Of a stretch of DNA of 64,000 nucleotides, positions 24,601 through 36,499 are shown in pieces. The position numbers and the translations under genes are program-made. The DNA comes from Planococcus citri (lineage: Eukaryota > Arthropoda > Insecta > Hemiptera > Pseudococcidae): positions 33,046,001-33,110,000 of the forward strand of contig NC_088679.1 in assembly GCF_950023065.1 (NCBI RefSeq), read 5' to 3'. Under the pieces are notes generated by a model, which saw only the letters and a list, made by a program, of their open reading frames with translations, had not been told where the DNA came from and did no database searches. The stretch's first letter is position 1. The number at the start of each line of letters is the position of its first letter.

Positions 24601-27600
24601 CGGATAGGGTGCAAAGAATATGCGGAGTCAAAACAAGGTGGAACAACATCAACATCGCAACCTGGAATGTAAGGCCTTTGTAATGGCAAGAGGGAGGAAA
24701 CGATCAGAACTGTTAACAAAAAACTCACCAGCCAATTTTCCCTGTACCTACCTAAGAGCTAAGACCCTGAAAGAAACTATCAGATACAGATATGCTAGAA
24801 ACTGGCTAATATAGTAGATGGAAGTATATTACGCTGAGCTGAGGGTAAGTAAGGGCACCAATTATGGACCAGTCCGCAATATGGACCACTCTGCAATATT
24901 GACCAGCGTCTGTTCTCGTCAGTAATTAGCGCAATCTGTTAGGAAAAAAGTTTTCTGATGTATTTTTCACCAAAAAAAACAAATGAGACAAAAATTACAA
25001 CTGTAAAGTCAAAACTCGCTGAGAAATTTACAAAAAACTGTTTTGAGAAACTGAAAATCTTTTTCAGTGTGTTTTTCAACTTTTATTAAAATATACCTAT
25101 GTTACTGTTAATGTGTTCACTCCAGGTAATGTATGAAATAGCTAGATATTTCATACATCAACGAAAATGTACTTGATGCAAGTAAATTGTTCATACTTCA
25201 TCTAGGTAATGTATGAAGAATCTAGTTACCTATTCTATGAAATAGCGAGGTGTGATCAGTTAAATCATTAAATGAACTGTTAAAAATTGAGGTTTGCTGG
25301 GCTAGATAGCAAATTTCTTGTAGAACTTTTCAATGTGGCTAATAACTGCAACAGATCTTTAAATGAGAGTTTTAAAAAAATGAAATTTTTAAATTTTTCC
25401 AAGTTTTTGTTCAGCATTGAAAGTGGTGAAACTTTTTTACAAATTGAGATAGAGAGGAGGCGGGGGGGGAGGTTTGCAGTACCAAAAATATCACACTTTT
25501 TCAATTCAAGGTAATTGATGAAAAGGATATGTCATAATGAAAATTTTTTTTAGGTTTTTTACAAAAACAAAAAAATGCCAATTCTTGAACACGTTTTTCC
25601 AATTATTTTGCTTGGTACAACTCTTCCTATTCATCTGGTGCAGTTATTAGCCATATCAAAAAATTTAACGTTGAATTTGCTATCGAGCCCTGCAAACCTC
25701 AACACTCTACCTATCACAGTTGCTCAATGGTGTAATGTTGAAAGTAACGTACAAAATGAAAAAAGGATGTACTCGTAGTTTCTGCTGGAGTGATCAGTTT
25801 TTGCTAGAAATGAGGGTATATACAGAAATTTTTAGTGCAAAGTTTTTTTTTATGAGGTGCGCTAATATATAGTCCGTCCAAAATAAGATCGTCAAAATAA
25901 TCAAACTGCAGTAGACAATTCGGCATACCGAGGGGAAAAGCGATTACCTCGATTCACACTGCGCAACGAAAAAGTGCGTGACAAAATACAGGCATCAAAT
26001 GAACGAAGTTCTGCGTGGCGATGAGCAAATGTGTGAACGTCTCTTTGATTGTTTTGACGATCTTATTTTGGACGGACTATAGATCACCTATGATATTGAA
26101 TTTTTTTTACCTACTCATTTTCGTAATTTCTTACAGTCGCTAAAAAGGGGAATGCTTGAAATATGTACTTCTTTTTGTTCATTTCCACAAATAAATATGA
26201 TATTTTGAAACGTAAAAATGTGTTTATTTTGAAATTCATTAGGTGCTCCATACTAGTCATCCAAAATTTTGATCTGTCATTTTGACACTTGTCATTCAAC
26301 AATTTAAAAAAATATTCAAAATTGACGTGAACTGCTTAGAATATGTTTTTTTGTTCATTTCTAGGTACAAATAAATATGACGTTTTAAAAAATAAGTATG
26401 TTTATTTTAAAATTTTATAGGTGGTCCATATTAGGTGTCCAAAATTTTGACCTGTCATTTTGACACTTGTCACTCTCAACAATAAAAAAAACATAGGTAC
26501 ATACTTGAAGTTGACCTTCACCACTGAAGTTTTAAGCCTTTGTGGAGGTTTCTACCCCCAACAGTTTTCAAGTGGCAATCCTAAAAAAAAAGTGGTCCAT
26601 GTTTGGTGCCTCTACCCTTATCTCCCTACCCTCATCTCCTGCAAAGGAGTGCAACTACAACAACGACCCCAAAAATGCTGTTTCTTGGACTTACTTATAC
26701 AACTTATGTTTCTTCAGACAAGATTTTCATGGGGTCAAGTTTGATAGTAGTTTATTATGATCCATTTTGCAGCCTTCTATAAATGTTGGCCAAAACAGAT
26801 GTTCTAAAGTCAATTTTTGAGTAGGTATAGCTCGAGTTCGCAACAGTATATTTATACAGTCACTTCCTGTACCCCTCTGCCGAAGGGGATGTTATTTGAC
26901 CAATATTTCACCGATTTTTAATCATTTGATGAGGTTGGGAGAGGGAAGCATGAAATTTTGACGAAAAATCTGCGTAATAGTATATAGGTACGTATCAAAT
27001 CCATGATTTTATGGGACACCCGTTTCAAATATCAACGAGGCAGGAACTGAGGAGGGGGGATGAAGGGAGTCCGGTTACAGGGCTATACTATTGCATCTTA
27101 CCTTTGCCAAGTGGAGAAAGCATGAGTAATGATGCACCCTTAGCCCCTTCCGATATTCCTTCTGCAGTTACCAAGTTTGGATCACCACAAAATGATCTAA
27201 TGTTTTCTTGCACCCATTTCAGCGACATGACCTGGTCTTTAAATGCGTTATTCCCAGGGACGACATCGTCACCAGTTGTAAGATAACCTAAAAATTAATT
27301 CGATCAGGTTGGTTTGCATTCGAATGAAAAATGACTTCAGAAGCATGATTACCAAAAATGCCCAGCCTGTAATTAATTGTTACAAATACAGCGTCATGTT
27401 TATCTAACAAGTAGTAAGCTTCCTGCGGGGTTCCAGAAAAGAAAAATGCTGAGCTGGAGTGAAAATGAACCAAAACTGGGAGTAGTTTATCACATTTTCC
27501 ATCTTTTGGAACCTTGATATGCCCAAACACATAACGAAAAAAAAACGATGAAATAGGTAGGTACTTACTATTACCATTTTTTAAAAAAATCATCCACAAC

Positions 27601-28121
27601 GCTAAAAATATGCTTAAGTATAAATTACAGACTTACTTTTGGCGTGTAAACATCCAAATAAAGGCAGTCTTCGTTACCAGTGGAAACAGCTGGGGCTGCA
27701 AATTCTAACTGAACGCAGAAATCTGATTTGTTGGTTGCAATTTTGGGCTTATCCCATGGTTCGGGTGGATAAGGAGGCTATGGATAATTTAATTATTTTT
27801 ATCAAGTAGGCTGTAAACACTTTGAAACCTTATTATATCTATACTTATTGGTGTTATAACGATCGTTATAATTACTTCGAAACGGCGTTCTTTTACAGGA
27901 GGTGCAGCGAAAGGTAATCCATAAAATCCCCACACTTTTCTACCAGAATACGTTAAATAAGTTGTTCCTATAATTTCTCCCTGCTTTATTTTTGTTCTCG
28001 GTGCTTCTGATTCATTACTAGCAACATCCCCTGCAATGCCTATCAACACGAATAACACATAATAAAGCATTTTATTTTCACGCAGAAATTCTAAAAACTG
28101 ACTGCAGTTCACATCCTTCAT
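21679..28121 (-). CDS. CE-A: secreted carboxylesterase-like protein with altered oxyanion hole
   Basis: Alpha/beta-hydrolase, type-B carboxylesterase family. Exons in transcript order: 28121-27876, 27777-27637, 27512-27353, 27287-27102, 23670-23480, 23372-23207, 23116-22935, 22586-22430, 22336-22204, 22078-21679; 1962 nt, 653 aa. An internal Met (28070) followed by a hydrophobic stretch (MLYYVLFVLIGI) makes the better signal-peptide start. Family marks: GLPFAAPP, EDCLYL, INYRLGIFG, GISEG (Ser228), YEG (Glu358), GASH (His480). The oxyanion motif, normally HGG, reads HSSS (~147-150), and the residue after the nucleophile is Glu instead of Ala. About 70 extra C-terminal residues are rich in K, E, N and Q. 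The final intron uses a weak GTTGGT donor. TTTATT at 21323-21328 is the likely poly(A) signal (minus strand). It converges with ABCA. Activity is doubtful. Confidence 0.88.
24060..24840 (+). mobile_element. Decayed LINE fragment in CE-A intron 4
   Basis: A block that is less AT-rich than its surroundings ends with a frame reading INIATWNVRPL (about 24645-24680) followed by a stop. NIATWNVRTL-like phrases mark the start of the apurinic-type endonuclease domain of many LINE retrotransposons, so this is probably a 5' piece of one, cut off just after the domain begins. It is absent from the equivalent intron of CE-B. Family assignment rests on one short motif. Confidence 0.45.
25870..26079. mobile_element. 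210-bp Tc1/mariner-type MITE
   Basis: Terminal inverted repeats of 36 bp begin TAGTCCGTCCAAAATAAG and match with one mismatch. They are flanked by TA on both sides, as expected for the target duplication of Tc1/mariner elements. There is no coding capacity. It lies in the part of CE-A intron 4 that is unique to duplication copy 1. Confidence 0.8.
26158..26490. repeat. Tandem ~180-bp duplication in CE-A intron 4
   Basis: Two diverged head-to-tail units start near 26158 and 26338. Each contains TTGTTCATTTC, then ACAAATAAATATGA, then CCAAAATTTTGA followed by CTGTCATTTTGACACTTGTC. No function is apparent. Confidence 0.6.
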
Positions 28122-29424
28122 TCAGGTTACCTACTTATTTGGAATGGACTGATTTTTTTTTTTTATTACGTTGATGGCAGTAACTTTAAAAGTTGTTGGT
28201 TTTATTGTTATCTACATAAAAACGTTGGGTACCTAATTTAAAGGATGCTTTTTTTTATGACCTAATGCAACAGCACTTATTATAGAATAGGCCATAACTC
28301 GGCACTGGGTATATCTTTCTGGTTTGTTGGATAAATTTATGTAATTAAGCTAGGCACCTATGTTTTATTTAGAACTTCCCGCTCAAGTTTTACGTCCTTT
28401 ATGGGTATTGGATAGGTACCTGTATGAATTTGAGAAGCAGGTTTAAATATTTTATAATTTGAAAATTGAAGCAATAAGAAATGAAGTACCTTTTGTACCT
28501 TTTGTACCTTCTAAACTTTAATCTATTTTGATAATTCACGGGATAATTTTTTGAAAAAAATGAAAAAAATGACCTAATTTTGGGCTCAACACTCTTTTAA
28601 ATTCCACAAATAAGTACCTAAGATTTTCGTTGAGATATTTGAATTTCTTTCGAAATAAACTTGATAGATTGCGTAAGATTTTTTTTAAAATTCTGAAACT
28701 CATGACTCAGTCTTGAGCTCAAAATTTTTCAGAAATACTCAAAAAAACACTTCGGTCAAAAAATTTGAAATTCTCGCAAAACTTTAGGTTACAAGGTCAC
28801 TTTCGAATAATTCTAGAACAATTAATTTTTACTCAAAGGGGGGGGGGGGATTTCGCTTTTTCTCGGTGCTGATTGAAATGCCTTTTTTGAAATACGTAGG
28901 TACCTACCTAAACAGATCCCAAAAATGTTATCCGTTAAATTTCTTATTTAGGTAAGTATTTAAGGAGCTTACATAAAACATCTCAATAAATATAAGACTA
29001 CCTATTTCAAATATTATTGTTACTTCATATTTTTCTATTTAATTGCATAAATTTTGTAACATCTTCTAAATTTTTCGAAGTAACAAAAAATGTGAAAAGG
29101 AACCCATAACATTTATCCCTTTAGTTTATAGTAAATAGGCAACTTATACAGATTTTGAATGCATGCCACGAAAAGCTAGTTGTGAATTTCATCCAATAAA
29201 CGAGTACCGGGACCGGTTTTAAGGGGGGATTAAGGTGAGAATCCTCCCTCGTCCCTCAAGTCCGGTTTTTACTTTGAAACCCTATTTTTTTATGGCAAAA
29301 ATTAATAATTTTCTAAGCTTATATTCGTGCTCTTATTGTGTCCTTCTTTCATTTGGGCACATATCACTTCATTATTTTTTTTTAGTGGAAGAGGCTTTTT
29401 TTCTCCTTTTCAAGCATATTTATG
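28122..29424. other. Upstream flank of CE-A, no gene seen
   Basis: Non-coding AT-rich DNA that should contain the CE-A promoter. It is collinear with 35778-36500 plus 37664-38200 of the second copy. A run of ten or so G lies at about 28840-28850, exactly where copy 2 carries 1.16 kb of extra sequence. Confidence 0.5.
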
Positions 29425-30486
29425 TGTTATGGACTAAGTCCGAAATTGTACAATTCGGAGATGGTACAGCTGATTTTGTACCATCTCCGAAGTGTCCGGA
29501 CCAAACGTGAATATTCCTTTTTCATCGGGCTTGGTTTGTACCATGATCCGGAGGGTTCGGACAAAGTGGTCGACTTGGTACAGATTGTGTTGTGCAAAGT
29601 CCGAAAGATAGTTTTATAATGAATGAATTCGAATTTAACATCCCTTTATTCCATATATTGAACCAAATAAAAGGAAATTTGAAGATGACTCCAAAATACA
29701 CCACCAGCGAAATTTTTAGGTGCTGAAATTCATTTGTCGATTTTTGGGGAATTTTTAAAGATTGCTATGCTCACTTATCAAGAAAATGATAAAAATATCA
29801 AATTAACGTACTAAAATGCTAAAGTTTGGTTTTTACTCTCTATTTTCAACTTCTCGAGTCGTGAAATTTTCATACCTTACTCATTTGAAAACTATGCTCT
29901 AAAACTTAGATTCCAAATTCATTTTTTAAATGAATTTTTGAAAGTCAAAATTTTACCAAATTGACGTAAAAGGCTGAAATTTGGTTTGTACTATATTTTC
30001 CATTTCCTGTGTCAGTAGCTGATTTCTCCAGTAATTTTTGAAAAAAATTTAAAAATTTTGGATTTGAACTGACACATGGTTTTGAAAATATATGCCTAAA
30101 TCGATCGAAAAGGTCATAAAAATCGATGGCTAATCCGAGTTTATGCTAAATTTTAATTTTACACTGAATACTTAGTGTACCTACTTACAGCATTTTTTCT
30201 AAAACAAGAGAATCTGAAAATTTGCCGAAGGCTCTACAACGATTCAAAACCATCAACAAACAACTTTCAGCACCTGAAAGTTTTGCTGGTGGTCTATTTT
30301 GGAGTCACCTTTAAATTTCCTTTTATTTGGTTCAATATATGGAATAAAGGGATGTGAAATTCGAATTCATTCATTACAAAACTATATTTCGGACTTAGCA
30401 CAACACAATCTGTACCAAGTCGAACACTTTGTCCGGACCCTCCGTGCATAGTACAAACCAAGCCCGATGAAAAAGAAATATTCACG
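29425..30486. mobile_element. Long terminal-inverted-repeat element present only in duplication copy 1
   Basis: About 220 bp at 29506-29728 is the inverse complement, roughly 90% identical, of 30268-30486; the ends read CGTGAATATT and AATATTCACG. About 540 bp of AT-rich sequence without coding frames separates the arms. The corresponding place in copy 2 (about 38200) is uninterrupted, so this is an insertion that post-dates the duplication or its loss from copy 2. The 80 bases at 29425-29505, outside the left arm, contain a second small hairpin (GGAGATGGTAC with its inverse GTACCATCTCC). Confidence 0.75.
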
Positions 30487-30535
30487 CTTTATGTACATTA
30501 TAGCTGTATTCGTACACTATAGTTACCTACTCGAA

Positions 30536-30875
30536 ATACTTAATACTACCTTCCAGACAAACTTCAGTCGCTGAAGTCCCTCCTTTTCAAATAAACAAAT
30601 GACATAGTTATTTGGTTTATGCCCTCTGCACCCCCCTCCCCCCGGGTAAGATGGCCAACAGGGTAAGATGGCCAGGTGGCCATTACACGAATATGGGATG
30701 GAAAATCGCGCTGCAAAAAATATATTTTATTCCTCATAAGAAAAGAACTTACCAGGCATAAAAACAATTTTCAGTACTTCATTTGTGTCTGTTTGAGAAG
30801 TGTTTATAACATTTAAAGGCTGATTTTTTAGCAAAAGAAGAATTTCAGATTTTCATTTTGCAAAAAAAAAGGTAA
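30536..30875. other. Spacer between the two duplication copies
   Basis: About 340 bp not found in either copy. It includes a C-rich patch near 30630 and two adjacent copies of GGGTAAGATGGCCA (about 30645-30673). No gene. Confidence 0.5.
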
Positions 30876-31489
30876 GTATTTATTTTCTGTGTCATTTAGT
30901 TTGGTAATGAAAAACTAGATGAATTGTTTGTACCTACTTTGCAGTTTGCATTGATTTTAATTTTGAACAGATTGTTATTTTTTCGAAAAACATACCATAA
31001 TAGGGTATCTGAGAAAAAATTTTCAATCGAATCCGGCTACAAGACGATAAAACAAGTCATTTCTAAAATACACAACTGTTTGGTCTTTAATACCCCTACC
31101 TACTCATTTTAGACAATTTTTTTACATTTTACAAAAAAAAAATCTGAAAGCTGCAGCATAGACTTGAAAAAAGATTTTTTCAATGCAGCTGTTTTATTAG
31201 ACTAAGTATTATTTTTTAAAAGAAAAAAATAACCCAGCTTATAAAAAATTCATTTCTGATGATAGATTACCTTAAGTTACTTATTAATTTAAAACAAAAA
31301 AACAAGTTGTTATTTTTCAGCTATGTATTTTTCAAAAAGTATGTAGGTACCTACTTTTTTGAATCAGTTGAGGATAGTAAAAATACATTTTTATGCCTTC
31401 GAATGAGGTTTCTCGTAAGATTTTTTCCATTCTTTCAAATATTTCAAGTTCTACTAATCTTGCTGGTGATGTATTTGGTACACCTGTAC

Positions 31490-34400
31490 TTATTGTCGAT
31501 GCAACTCATCTTCTTTACCATGATGATTCTGCCACTTCTCTTGATTATGTAAACGTTGCATTTTTTCTTCTTGGTTTCTATCACATGCTACTTGCTGATC
31601 GTATTGCTCTTTTTCTTTCTCATCTTGTTTCAATTCAGGTTTCTTGTTCTCGTTGTTTTTATCTCGTCCATTATTCGTACTCGCCGTTTTTGTACTCTCA
31701 AGCTCGCAAAAGTCATCCGGGAATCCGTAATATTTCTGAATTGGCAGCGAGTGCCAAAATTTACGGTTACCGTAGTTGTCATTTTTTTTCAAATACATAC
31801 GATAAGGATTTTCAAACTGCAAATAATAAGCTTCATCTCCGGTTTTGGGTTGTGGCAACCAGCCTACCTTATCAGCAACTGAAGGTTTACTGAAACAGAT
31901 GGAAAATTATTCATAATCTTGAGGTGGTGTTTATACAGTAGGTAGGTCTTATGATGAATTTCAATCAGTCTGTAATCAAATTTTGTAAAAATTTTAAAAG
32001 TTTACTATACCAACCCATCAACCATGAAAGAATAGTACAATTCTGTCATGAAATCTACCATGGCTTTATCTTTTTTCTTTAAACGTATTTTCCTATCAAA
32101 CGTACTATCGAAAAGAGCATATAAACTGGCATCGGTGTGAGAAGCGCCTTCAAAAAACAAAGGATAAAATTATAGGTAGGTAATAGGTATATTTCCAATA
32201 AATGGATAGATTTCGTTAGATGGTTTCACAACAAAATCACTTACCATAATTTTTATTCGACATTACAAGTGAAAGGAATATGCTAGTGCTGAACACGCCT
32301 CGGTAGCAATCGCGAAAATTATACACTGGCATATTAGAATGTTTCGCAAATTGTAGCCATTGTGTGTATGATCCTTCAGAAAAAAGCGCATCAGTTACCA
32401 TCTAACAGACATTTTTGAAATATTCAATCAATTCTTTTTTTAAATGAATTTCTAAACGATTTATACAGTTAAATTTCATAATTTGATTATTAATATTTTA
32501 ATAAATAGATAGATAGATAGGTACGTATCTGATTTTGAATTTTGAAATTCATATTATTCGATCAACGAAATGTCAGACTTAAGTTATGAAAAATGATAGA
32601 CAATTAATGTTATAAGCAACAATACTTACCTACCATTGACGATTCGTTCAAACAACAAATCAAAACACATAATATGTACTTACAACCAATAACCTGTTTT
32701 GATTTTTAATTCAATTAGCTATATGTACTTAGGTACTTACAGACTTGAAACCACGTTCATTAAGTGACATTAAGCCATCTCCAAAATACTCTTGTTTAAT
32801 TGCTTCGGAAGTGTTTTTAAAAAGATGAGCTGGCATCGTATGATAAAAATCCAACATGTATTTCAAATTTTTTCTGTAAGTCAAGTCCATAACTTCCATC
32901 AAGCCAGGAATAGCCATGAAAACTAAAAAGAAAACCAACTTTGTAAATTCGAGTTATTAAACATCAATAATTTAAAAATAGATGACGTCATTTTCGATAG
33001 ATGTTTACATACAAGCCAATATATTCCCTTCATACTCCGTTTCTATATGGAGAATTGGCACATTCTGAGCTAAGTCTCCATCAGCAAGAGCTTTTATAGG
33101 TGTTTTTGACAACAATGCACCTTTGTGGCATATTTCTATAGTACTTCCGTAGACTTCAAGCGGTAAAATAAATAATTTCTAGAAATACAAAATAAGAGTA
33201 GTAGATACAGCTATTCTATTAGAAATGTTCTGAGCAAATCAATAGGTTAAAAAATAGGCTAGGTGTTATATGTATATATACTCACTCGAAACTGCAATTC
33301 AAGGTCAAAAAATATGTACGAATTTTTTAGTTTTAAACATTCAACCATTTCTTTGGAATTTTTAGTTGGGCAATTTAACTGATTGGCGACCGTCTTAGCA
33401 AGTTCCTTTCCTTCAGCGTGAAAAGCGACGATAGTGAAACTATTGAAACTGGCCGCAATTACACGATGAAATAGGCCTGAGAATAAATCATATTAGACGT
33501 ATAATTTTTTCCTGTTCAGGAACTGCTGTCAGGTGGAATTAAATTAAGGAATAACTACTTATTTTAAAAAATAATAAAATACGTACCTCCTCTCCTCCTT
33601 TCCATACAGCCCAGTGGCCAATTGCAATTTTTGGGGTATAAAAATTTGGTACAATGCATAAGGATCCCCCCCAATTTGAACACCGGGGGTCATTCGCCAA
33701 ACCCCATAGGAGAGGCACAGGACTCACAGGAGGGCTCGAAGAGGGATTCGCCCCCCCCCCCATTTTTTAAAAATTTGGTCACCAGACTATTCATCGGTTC
33801 GTAAAAACGTTAAAAATACAATTTTGACTTTTTTTGGAAATGGTTTTTGGGAATTAGGGCTCATGGGTGGCGCCAAATTACATTTTTGTTAGAACCAAAA
33901 CGTAGAAAATTTTTCAAGAAACAACTTTTATTTCGTGATTTTTCTTGTTGGAACGGTATTCAAGGTCGTAGGAAAGTTTTTAATGTGTGGGATCGGATGC
34001 TCGTGAAAGGGGGAGGGGTAGCGATTGGAATACGAGCTAGATTCACTTGTTTCAATGTGAAAAGTAATAATCAATCATAAAATCGCGCTCGACATCCAAA
34101 TCGGCTGTATTTTTATTCAAAATAGCACAAAAACGCCGATGAAATCGCAACTTTTGAGTGTTACCCGTTTTCGGAAAAATTAGGTATTGGTACTTTAAAA
34201 TTAAAAAAACAGCGTTTTCCCCCCAAAATGGCCCTACTTTGGGGAGCCACAGTTCCACCGCAGGGGCACGTGGGAGGCTGAAAATTTTTCTGGGGTCATT
34301 TCAACTCAAAATCTCCATCATACTTCAATTTCAGCGAAATCGAAGACTTTGTGGCGCCCAAATCGGGCACCACAAGGTCTTTTTATATAAAACGATGCAG

Positions 34401-35777
34401 AATCGAGTGAAATGCACTCTAAGGTGAAAAAAAATTTTTTGAGGCGGGCACCACGAGTACCAAGTTTATGTATCGGGCACCTCTATGACTAACTATGATG
34501 AAAAATCCAAACTGCACCAAAACACCTTTATCATATGTACATATAGTATGTGATCCTCTATGTACGCGGGCACCACAATTACCATAAAAGACCCGCGGGC
34601 ACCACAAGGTACTAGGTACGTGTATTCATAGATATATCTACATATCAAATCCATGATTTTTTGGGACACCAGTTTCGAATATCGACGAGGCAGGAACTGA
34701 TGAGGGGGGATGAAGGGAGTCTGGTTACAGGGCTATACTATTGCATCTTACCTTTGCCAAGTGGAGAAAGCATGAGTAAAGATGCACCCTTAGCCCCCTC
34801 CGATATTCCTTCTGCAGTTACCAAGTTTGGATCGCCACAAAATGATCTAATGTTTTCTTGCACCCATTTCAGCGACATGACCTGGTCTTTAAATGCGTTA
34901 TTCCCAGGGACGACATCGTCACCAGTTGTAAGATAACCTAAAAATTAATTCGATCAGGTTGGTTTGCATTCGAATGAAAAACGACTTCAGAAGCATGATT
35001 ACCAAAAATGCCCAGCCTGTAATTAATTGTTACAAATACAGCGTCATGTTTATCTAACAAGTAGTAAGCTTCCTGCGGGGTTCCAGAAAAGAAAAATGCT
35101 GAGCTGGAGTGAAAATGAACCAAAACTGGGAGTAGTTTATCACATTTTCCATCTTTTGGAACCTTGATATGCCCAAACACATAACGAAAAAAACCGATGA
35201 AATAGGTAGGTACTTACTATTACTATTTTTTAAAAAAATCATCCACAACGCTAAAAATAGGGTATGCAAGTATAAATCACAGACTTACTTTTGGCGTGTA
35301 AACATCCAAATAAAGGCAGTCTTCGTTACCAGTGGAAAGAGCTGGGACTGCGAATTCTAACTGAACGCAGAAATCTGATTTGTTGGTTGCAATTTTGGGC
35401 TTATCCCATGGTTCGGGTGGATAAGGAGGCTATGGATAATTTAATTATTTTTATCAAGTAGGCTGTAAACACTTTGAAACCTTATTATATCTATACTTAT
35501 TGGTGTTACATATAACGATCGTTATAATTACTTCGAAACGGCGTTCTTTTACAGGAGGTGCAGCGAAAGGTAATCCATAAAATCCCCACACTTTTCTACC
35601 AGAATACGTTAAATAAGTTGTTCCTATAATTTCTCCCTGCTTTATTTTTGTTCTCGGTGCTTCCGATTCATTACTAGCAACATCTCCTGTAATGCCTATC
35701 AACACGAATAACACATAATAAAGCATTTTATTTTCACGCAGAAATTCTAAAAACTGACTGCAGTTCACATCCTTCAT
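31490..35777 (-). CDS. CE-B: tandem duplicate of CE-A, carboxylesterase-like
   Basis: Exons in transcript order: 35777-35532, 35429-35289, 35162-35003, 34937-34752, 33476-33286, 33178-33013, 32922-32741, 32401-32245, 32147-32015, 31889-31490. Every exon has exactly the length of its CE-A counterpart (1962 nt, 653 aa), and no stop or frameshift is present. Only scattered residues differ, for example GITGD for GIAGD near the signal peptide, FFMAI for YFMAV, and GKEDEL for SKEDEL in the tail. The altered oxyanion motif HSSS, the GISEG serine, YEG glutamate and GASH histidine are all kept. An alternative start is the Met at 35726. Poly(A) signal (minus strand) at 31193-31198. Intron 4 is 1.3 kb here against 3.4 kb in CE-A. 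Likely a recent, still functional paralogue. Confidence 0.88.
34364..34610. repeat. Cluster of CGGGCACCAC motifs in CE-B intron 4
   Basis: The phrase CGGGCACCAC(A/G)A occurs near 34364, 34445, 34566 and 34595, with a partial copy (CGGGCACC) at 34474. The surroundings are AT-rich, and the motif is absent from the CE-A intron. No coding potential; the origin is unknown. Confidence 0.5.
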
Positions 35778-36499
35778 TCAGGTTACCTACTTATTTAGAA
35801 TGGATTGTTTTTTTTTTATTACGTTGATGGCGGTAACTTTAAAAGTTGATGGTTTTATTGTTATCTAAAAACGTTGAGTAATAAAGGATGCATTTTTTTA
35901 TGACCGAATGCAACTGCACTTATTATAAAATAGGCCATAACTCGGTACTGGGTATATCTTTCTAGTTTGTTGGATAAATTTATGTACCTACTTAGGCTAG
36001 GTACCTAGTTTTGTTTAGAACTTCCCGCTCAAGTTTGATGTCCTTTTTGGATATTGGGTAGGTACCAGTATGAATTTGAGAAGTAGGTTCAAATATTTCA
36101 TGATTTGAAAATTGAAGCAATAAGAAAAATGAAGTAAAAAACCTTTATTTGTACCTTCTAAACTTTAATCCATTTTGATCAGTCACGAGATAACTTTTCA
36201 ATAACTATGAAAATCATGACCTAATTTTGGGATTAACACTTTTTAAATTCCCCAAATAAGTACCTAGCATTTTCGTTGAGATATTTGAATTTCTTCCGAA
36301 ATGAACTTGATAGATTGCGTGAGACTTTTTTAAAAATTCTAAAACTCATGACTCAGTCTTGAGCTCAAAATTTTTCAGAGATACCTACTCAAAAAAAACA
36401 CTTTGGTCAAAAAATTTTAACTTCTCGCGAAATTTCAGGTTTTAAGGTCACTTTTGAGTAATTCTACAATAATTAATTTTTACTCAAAGAGGGGGGGGG

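Larger units (their letters stand above)
20981..30535. repeat. Segmental duplication, copy 1 (contains CE-A)
   Basis: Sequence from about 20981 is repeated in the same orientation from about 30876. The match covers the last bases of the ABCA 3' UTR, the whole CE-A gene and its upstream flank, ending near 30535 (shared phrase ATTATAGCTGTATTC). Exons and short introns are nearly identical between copies. Copy 1 differs from copy 2 by about 3 kb of unrelated sequence in CE-A intron 4 (about 24000-26985) and by an inverted-repeat element at about 29425-30486. Confidence 0.9.

Noticed and set aside
27011..27286. 91-codon plus-strand frame, repeated at 34661-34936
   Set aside because: Complement of the exon 4 region of CE-A/CE-B that encodes the nucleophile motif; a shadow frame.
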